From positions 1 to 46,047 of the forward strand of contig JAVYAJ010000180.1 in NCBI GenBank assembly GCA_032229885.1: a stretch of DNA of 46,047 bases, in the 5' to 3' direction. Source of the stretch: Anammoximicrobium sp032229885. Its GTDB lineage: Bacteria; Planctomycetota; Planctomycetia; Pirellulales; Pirellulaceae. Under the pieces are notes generated by a model. It made no database searches, was not told where the DNA came from, and saw only the letters and a program-made list of their open reading frames with translations. The position numbers and the translations under genes are program-made. This document shows, piece after piece, positions 21,601-30,600 of this stretch; the first letter of the stretch is position 1, and the number at the start of each line of letters is the position of its first letter.

Positions 21601-24600
21601 ACGATCGTGCGAGCGATCGAGCAGGCCGGGCTGGGCCTCGCGCCGCGGCATCTGGGCGACGGCCTGATCCATGTCGGCGGCTCGGAGTTGCATGACCTGG
21701 ACACGAGCAGCATCCCGGCGATTGCCAAGCTCGGGACCGGAGGCGCGATCCCCGACGGGCTGGCGTTTTTCATCACCGAAGGGGCTGTCACGCGACGCTT
21801 CGAGTACGATCTGGACGGGGCGGTCGCGCCGGGCAGCATTCCGATCAGCATCACCGAGGACATGACTCGCGACGAGATCGCGTTGGCCACCGTGACGGCC
21901 ATGTCGCCGGGCGTATCGTCGTTGGGGATCGTGCCGCGTTATCTGGGCGACGGCGTGATCGACCTGGGCGGCAACGACGAGAACGACGTGCTGACGCTGG
22001 GCGCCAGCCTGGAGGTCGACCCCGCGTTCCCGCCGTTGCAATTCCGCGTGCCGGCGCCCGGCGGCGGGGCCGGTGGCGTGATCGACCAGGAGACGTTCAC
22101 GATTCGCGACGTGACCAATGGCGTGGACTACGTATTCGAATTGGACAACAACGGCGTGGTCACGCCGGGGCGCGTGGCGATCTCGTTCCAGAGCACGGAT
22201 TCGCCGCACGCCGTGGCGCGGCGCATCGCGACCACGGTGGCGAACCACGTTCCGGGTCTGGCGCCGACGGTCCTGGCGGGAGGGATCGTCAACCTGGGCG
22301 GCGATCCGCTGGACTTCGAATTGATTTTCGAGGATACGTCCGTGCTGGTCGCCAGCGGGCTGCGCGGGGCGCAGACGCCGCACATCCCGGTGCGTTTTGC
22401 GCCGAGCGACGACTTTACCTCGCACGACGTGGCCGTGGCGATCCAGACCTCGCTGAACGGCACGCTGGGCTCGGACATCCGCGCGACGGTCGGCGCCGCG
22501 CAGACGCCCGACCAGCGGCGCGTAAGCCTGGTCCACACGTCGGGTTTCCCATGGGACATTCAGTTTATCTCGAACGTGGGCGCGGCGCTGCGCTGGGACA
22601 CGCCCGACGACATCGTCAAACAGGATCGGGATCTGTTGCGGATCATCGGCCGCAGCGTCGCCGATCCGGGCCCGCTGGGGTACGAGCGGATTCATCCGGA
22701 CGACTTCTTCACGGTGGATCCGAACACGCATCTGCCGGGCGACGCGTTCAGCGGATTCAATTCGCCGGCCCGCGGGCAGGACAACGTGTACGAGGGTCTG
22801 TACTTGGACGATTTCGTGATCGGCTTTGCCGAGCGCGGCGAAGCTGTCAGCCAGGCCGCCTCGCGGGCCACGTCCAACTTTGTGTCGAATCCGGATGGTC
22901 AAGGCCGCACCGAAGGCGCCTATCAGTTGGAGATCCGGCCCGGTCCGGACGTCAGTTCGCCGCTGCTGCGCAGCTTTGACACCAACGACCGGATGGGCGT
23001 GGGCCAGACGTTGATCGTCCAGCGCGGGCTGGACATCGCGGACGGCCAGACGTTGACGCTCAGCGACGGCGTGCGGCACGTCGTGTTCGAGTATCTGGAC
23101 ACGTCGATCGCCGGCAACCAGCCCGAGGCGGGGCGGGTCGCCATCCCGTTCACGCCGGCCGAGCCGGACTATGTCATCGCCCAGCGGGTTCGCGACGCGA
23201 TCAACGGTCCCGACGCCCAGGCCGTGCTGAACATCACGGCGGCGCTGGCCGACGGCACGCTGATCGGCCGCGGCAGCCCGACGTACAGCACCAGCGCCCG
23301 AGTGAACCTGTTCGGCCCGGTGACGTTGTACGTTCATGCGACCGACGTCCAGGAAGAGAACGACTCGCTTGCCACGGCAACCCCCACGGGGATCGTGGGT
23401 CTGGATTCGCCGCCGTTCGTGGGCAGCGGGTATATCGGCGACAACGAGAATTTTCCGCTGCGCCGCGGGCTGGACGTCGACCTGTTCCGCGTGGATTTGA
23501 CGGCGCGCCAGACGCTGCGGATCGACATCGACGCGTTCGAGATCGGTTCCGACCTGGACGCCTATGTGCGGATCTTCGACGCCAACGGCGATCCGGTGTT
23601 GGATCCGCGGACCGGTTTGCCCATCGTCAGCGACGACGCCGCGGGGCCGCTCGAGTTCGGCCGCCCCGACCCGTACTTGGAGTTCGAACCCGAGCGTTCC
23701 GGGACGTACTACATCGGCGTCAGCGGCGTCAACTATCGCAACGGCAAGTACAACGCCGATGACAACATCGCGTACGATCCGCGACGGCCAGGCAGCGGCG
23801 TCGAGAGCGGGACGACGGGCTTCTATCAGATCAAGCTCTCGTTCGGCCGCGCGACGCACGCGGACTTCGTCTTGTTCAACGAGCGGGGCGACAGCAATCT
23901 GTTCCGCGACCAGGGCCAGGTTTTGGTCTTTGCGAACACGATCACGGACGCGTCGCAGTACGGGATCGTGTCGGCCGCCGCGCCACGGATCGGCCAGGAC
24001 GGCGACATTCCGCGGATGGGGCCCGTGCGGAACACGCCCAAGCTGAATACGGAAGGTCTCGTGCCCGGCGTCGTGATCAGCAACAACATCCTGGCCTACA
24101 ACACGCAGGGTGGGATCCGCTTTGCCGGCGACGCCAATCCGGCGGGCCAACAGACGGCGGCCGTGCCATTTGGGCGGATCGTGAACAACACGATCTACGG
24201 AGGGATCCAGCCGAACCCGGATCCGAGGCCGGTCGACGTGGTGTTCACGATCGCCACCTCGCCGGGCATGGCCAACGACATCGTCGAGCTGCGCAATCAA
24301 CTGCCGGCGTTGGACCGTCAGATGCGGGCGGCCAACCTGGACGCTCGCTATGGCCTGGTGACGTTTCCGGCCAACAATCCCAATGGCGGCGCGATGCAGA
24401 TCCAGGATCTCGTCCCGTTCACGACGTTCGTGTCTCCCGGCAGCCCGTTCATGACCTTCCCGACGTCGGGCAGCAGGACGCTCGGCAGCCAGGCGGTGCT
24501 CGAAGCGTTGAACGCCGTTCAACCGGCGACGACGTTCTCGTTCCGCGACGGCGTCGAGATCCTGACGATCATGGTTACCGACGAGGCCGACGGCAGTTCG

Positions 24601-27600
24601 GCGGCCGAATTCTCGCTGGCGCAGACCGTATTGCAGACCAGCCAGGCGACGTTTTTCGGCATTACGCTGGATCCCACTTCGCCCCTGTCGGCCAACACGG
24701 CTCAGACGTATGGCGAGTTTGCCCGGCAATCCGGCGGCGCGCTGTTCAGCATCAACGCGTTCCGTCAAAGCCCGGCGAGCTTCTTCAACGGATTCTCGCA
24801 GGCGATCGTGGGCACGCTCAGCGGCGGCCTGGGCGTCGGAATCACGGTCGAGAACAACGCCAGCCCGACGATTCTGAACAACATCATCGCGGGATTGGCG
24901 ACGGGAATCGCCGTCGACTCTAGTTCGCGAGCCGCGGGAACGGTGATCGGCGGCACGCTGTATCAGGGCAACGAGCTGAACCTGAACGCCCCTGGCTTGA
25001 ACGAGGATTTCCGGCTCGAGCTGAACACGGCCGATCCCTTGTTCCGCGACGCGGCCGCGCGAAACTTCTATCTCGCGCCGTTGTCGCCGGCCATCGACAG
25101 TTCGGTGGGCTCGCTGCTGGACCGCTTCGACATCGCGCAGGTGAAGAGCGCGTTGGGAATTCCCGAGTCGCCGATCCTGGCGCCCGGCACGGACCTGACC
25201 GGCCAGTTGCGGGTCGATGATCCGGCCGTCGAGACGCCGGCTGGTTTTGGCGAGTTCGTGTTCGTCGACCGCGGGGCGATGGACCGCTCGGATTTCGCCG
25301 GCCCGACGGCGACGATGATCACTCCGCGGGACAACGACGCGGGCGGCTTGGATCAGAATCCGTCGCCGACGGTCCTGCAGCTCCGCGGCACGGCGGCCCT
25401 GTCGAGCTTCGAGATTCGGCTGGTCGACGGCGTTCCGCCGGCCGATCCGGATCTTGGCACGGGAGTCGACGATGCGTCGGTGGTGTCGAGCAACGTGATC
25501 CTCAAACGCGACGGCGTTCCGCTGGTGGATGGGATCGACTATGTGTTCAGCTACAACAGCACCAGCGACACGATCGTGTTGGCGCCGTTGTCGGGCATCT
25601 GGGAGCCGGATCGGATCTACACGGTCGAGCTGAACAACACCGATCATTGGCGGGCCGTGACCAAGTCGGGAACGGATCTGGAGGACGGCGATTCGTTCAT
25701 TCTGTTGGACAACGACGGGCGGCGCGAGACGTTCGAGATCGACATCGGCTACACGCTCAGCGTTCCGCAGACTTTGACCTTGGTGATTCCCGAGGCGGGC
25801 GGCGCGTTGGGCGGCATCGCCGACGGCGCGTCGTTCAGCGTGCGGCGGGCGATCCCAGGGACTCCGGTCAAGACGGCCGTGTTCGAGTTCGACAGCAACA
25901 ACGTGTGGACGGACAACAACCGGGACGGGATTCCGGACAACTTCCTGATCCGCTTCAACGTGGCCAGCACGCCGGAAGAAATCGCCGACGCGATGGTCGA
26001 ACAACTGCTGCTGGCCGACATCGGTCTGAGTCCGCGACACCTGGGCGAAGGCATCGTCCATTTGGGCGCCAGCGAATTCCATCGCGTCGACAAGAACCGC
26101 GCCCCGACATTGGGCGTCCAACCGGCCTCGGCGGCGCAGAGCGGCCAGGCCGCGGGGCTGGCGGATGGCGACAGCTTTTTCGTCGACGACGGCACCAAGG
26201 TCGTGGCCTTCGAGTTCGACACGGACGGTCGACGGCTCGATTCCAACGGCGACGGCGTCCCGGACAATCCCGGCGCGATCCTGATTCCGTTCAGCGCGGC
26301 GGACACCAACGCCGAGATCGCCGCCCGGATCGGTGCGCAGCTCGAACTGGCCAAGCTGGGGCTCGACGCGGTTCCGATCGGGGACGGTCGGGTCCATCTG
26401 GGCGGCGTGCCCAATGTGCATCGGATCAGCGTGACGCGCGGGCTGTTGGGCCTGACCGGCCGGCCTGGCGTGCGCTCGGCGTTCGGGTTGCAGATCCCTT
26501 CGCGGGCCGGCGCCCCACGGATGTTCGATGACGGCAGCGGGACGCCCTATCTCAAGGACGGCGACAAGTTCACGATCAGCGACGGGACGCGGACGGTGAC
26601 GTTCGAGCTGGACGATCTGGACGCCGCGATCGGCGGCGGCGCGACGACGGCGCCGAACATCGTGGTGGCCTACCACAGCTCGCGGTATGGGCTGCGGATC
26701 CCCGTCAACAGCGACGGCTCGTTGCGAGCCGTGAACGATGGTTCTAGCCGTCCCTTCCTGGCCGACGGGCAGACGTTCACGATTACCGACGGGACGCGAA
26801 CCGTCACGTTTGAACTGGACGACCTGGCTCGTGCGCCGGGCGTCTTTGGCGGCAACGTGGCCGTTGGGTTCCGGAGCGACACGGGGACGGCAAACGAGGT
26901 CGCCGAGGCGATCGTGACGGCAGTCCGTTCGACCGCGCTGACGGGCTTGAGCCCGCGAAACGAGGGTCGGGGCATTGTGTTGCTGGGCGAGCCGCTAGGC
27001 CAATCGTCGGCGTACGGCATCGGCATCGGCTCGAGCGGTCTGCGGACGGTCGGCCAGGCGGGCATCGAAAGCGCGACGCTGGACAACCTGGCCAATGTCA
27101 TGGTGGCGGCGATCCAGAACGCGCCGCTGTCCGGATTGAATCCCGTGAACGCCGGCCATGGACTCGTCCTGCTGGGCGAACCGATGGACGGCAGCTCGCG
27201 GCATACTCTGGACGTCTCGCAGTCCGGCCTGGGGCGCGTGGGGACGGCCGGGACGCCGGCGGCCATCCGGGCGCCCGTGAGGCTGTACACCGAGGACTTT
27301 AGTCGCGAACCCGGCGAGCAATTGGTTCCCTTCGACGCCGCCCAGGTGGCGGTCGCGGTGATCCAGGCGATCAACGATAGCCCGCTGGCCATCACCGCCC
27401 AGCCGGGCGGCGGCGATGTGGTTCTGATCCGCGAGGCCCTGCAACTGATCGACCTGGATCAGGTGTTCGCCAGCACCGAGCGCCGAGCGCCGATCGTGGA
27501 TCGGGCCGGCAATCCGCTGAAGCCGAACCAATTGTCGGGCGATACGCAGATCACGATCATCCTGGGCGATGTCAACCTGGATTTCGGCGACGCGCCGGAG

Positions 27601-30600
27601 ACGGCAGGCGGTCGGTATCCGACCACGTTGGGGCTGAACGGCCCCGCGCACGTCGTCACCGAGCCGGCGCTGTATCTGGGGCGGCGGATCGACGCCGAGC
27701 GCGACGGCCAGCCCTCGGCCGATGCGCGTGGCGACAACGACGATTCCCACGGGTTCCTGATCGACACGACCGGCGTGCCGCGGATGACGAGCAGCGCTGG
27801 GCAAACCCCGGCGGTGCTGCAGTTGCCGCGCCCCTTGAGCTTGATCGTCAGCGACGGCGCCGGGCTGGTGGACGGGGCGATCTTCACCGTCACCAACGGG
27901 GGCCGCTCGGCGACGTTCGAGTTCGACAACAACCATTCGCTGCAGGCGGCCGGCGCGATCCGCATCCCGTTCGAGGCGACCGATACGCTGGACGAGATCG
28001 CCGAGCGAACCGCGACGGTCCTGGCCGGTGCGGTCGCCGTGTCGGGCGAGCCTCTGGGCCTGCTGCCGTCCCCCACGGGCGACGGCGCCGTCCACCTCGG
28101 CGGCGACGGGCTCAGCGTGCTGCCAGGTCGCGGCTTGACCGCGGCCGGCGTGGCGAATCCGATCGCCGACGGCGAACAATTCACGCTCGGCGTGCCCGGC
28201 TCGGGCGGAACGACCACGTACACGTTCGAGTTCGACAATCGAACGCTGAACAACGGAGTCGCCAAGGGCCATATTCCCGTGTCGTTTGACAAAGGCACCA
28301 CATGGGACGGGTATGTGGACGCGGTTCGCCTGGCGATTTTGAGTGCTCGGCTGGGGATCGCCGCGACGGATCTCGGCCATGGCCAACTCGAGCTGAGCGG
28401 CGACGACGAGGACGGCGTCACGCTAGGGGTCTTCAACCGGAACACGGTCACCGAGGTCGTCGTGACCGCTTCGGCGGACGGCCTGTTGGACGCCTGGATC
28501 GATTTCAACCGCGACGGCGATTTCGACGATCCCGGCGAGCAGATCTTTGCCAGTCGCCAACTGAAGGCCGGGCGCAACGTCTTCGAGGTGCAGCCGCCGG
28601 CCGACACCGTCGACGGGGAAACGATCGCGCGGTTCCGCTTCAGCAGCGCCGGCGGCCTGCGGCCTACGGGGCTGGCGGCCGATGGCGAGGTGGAAGATTA
28701 TCTCGTCCAGATCATTCCCGGCACGCCTCCGGTGGCGAACGACGATCCGCTGGGCCCCGGCGATCTACGGCAGTATGTGGTCAGCGAGGATGACGCCGGC
28801 GCCACGCTGTTGCCGTCGGTTCTGATGAACGACACGTTTACGACCCCCGGCGGCGCGCTGTCCGCGCCGACCTATCAGAGCGTCTCGACGCTCGGCGCCA
28901 CCATCCTGATGAACCCGGACGGCGCCTTCCGGTTCGACGCCCGCAGTTCGCGCGTGTTGCAGGCCCTGGACGAGGGTCAGTCGCGGACGGACACGTTTAC
29001 GTACCGCGCGTCGGACGGCACGTTCCTGTCGACCCCGGCGACGGTGACCGTCACCGTACTGGGCCGGAACGATCCGCCCACCGCGGTCTCGGACGCGGCG
29101 TTCACCGACCAGAATCGCACAGTGGATATCCCGGTGACCGCGAACGACAGCGATCCGGAAGGGCACCCGCTGACCGTAACTGGCGTGAGCGGCGGAATCG
29201 GAACGGCGTCCATCGTCCCGGGGCAGAACATCGTCCGCTACGACCCCAACGGTCAGTTCAACTATCTCAACACGGGCGAATCGGCCACGGACACTTTCGT
29301 GTATCAGATCTCGGATGGCCACGGCGGCGTGGCGACCGGGACCGTGTCGGTGACGATCTTCGGCCTGAACGACGCACCCGTCGCGGTGACCGATCTGGCC
29401 CAGACAACCGAACAGAGCACGGTCACGATCGAAGTGCTGCTGAACGACTATGATCCGGAAGGGACCAAGCTGACCGTCACCGCCGTCCAGACGACCGAAA
29501 CCAAAGGCCAGGTGACCGTCAATTCCCTGGGCTCGTTCGACAACACGGTGACCTACAATCCGAACGGCAAGTTCGAGCACTTGGGCGTCGGCCAGACCGC
29601 TACGGACACGTTCCGATACACCGTTCGCGACGAGGACGGCCATACGGCGGTGGGCACGGTGACGGTGACGATCATCGGGTTGAACGACGCACCGACGGCG
29701 ATCAACGATCTGGCCAGCGTCGCCCGCAACGGCACGGTCTTGATCGACGTGCTGCGCAACGATTTCGACATCGACGGCGACCCGTTGACCGTGCAATCCG
29801 TCAATACGTCGTCCTGGCTGGGGACGGTGGGCAGGGTCACCATCGAGGGCAACAAAGTCCGGTACGACCCCAACCACAAGTTCGACTATCTCGGGATCGG
29901 CCAATCCGCGCAGGATCGTTTCAGCTATACGATCAGCGACGGCCACGGCGGCACGGCGCAGGCGGTGGTCACGATAAACGTGTTCGGCGCCAGCGATCCA
30001 CCCCAGGCCGTCGATGATCGGATCACGATCAATGAAGACGAGTCCGTCAACATCGATGTGCTGGCGAACGATCTCGACGATTTCGGTCCGTTGACGGTCA
30101 TTGCGCTGGACACGACGGGCCTGCTGGGCAGTGCCGAAATCAATCCGATCGGCCAGGCCAACAATCGCGTGCTGTACAGCCCGGACGGGCAATTCGATTC
30201 GTTGGCGCCGGGTCAGACGGCGACCGAAGTCTTCACGTACACGGTCAGCGACGGCACGGGTTCAGACGTCGGCACGGTGACGGTGACGATCCGCGGGATC
30301 AACAATCCGCCGATCGCCAACATCGATCCGAACGGCTATACGGTTGTTCGCGGCGGGATCATGCACGCCAACGACGTCGCCGGGACGACGCCTGCGTCCA
30401 GCGACGACAGCGTGTTGCTGAACGACACGGATCCCGAAGGCGACGCGATCGAGGCCGTGCTGTTGACGGCGCCTCGCTTTGCGGCCGCGGGCGGCTTTAC
30501 GCTGCGGCCCGACGGCACGTTCAGCTATCGGCACAACGGCGGCCCGCAGACGTTCGATACGTTCGAGTATCGCGCGCGCGACAGCCGCGGCGCGTTTAGC

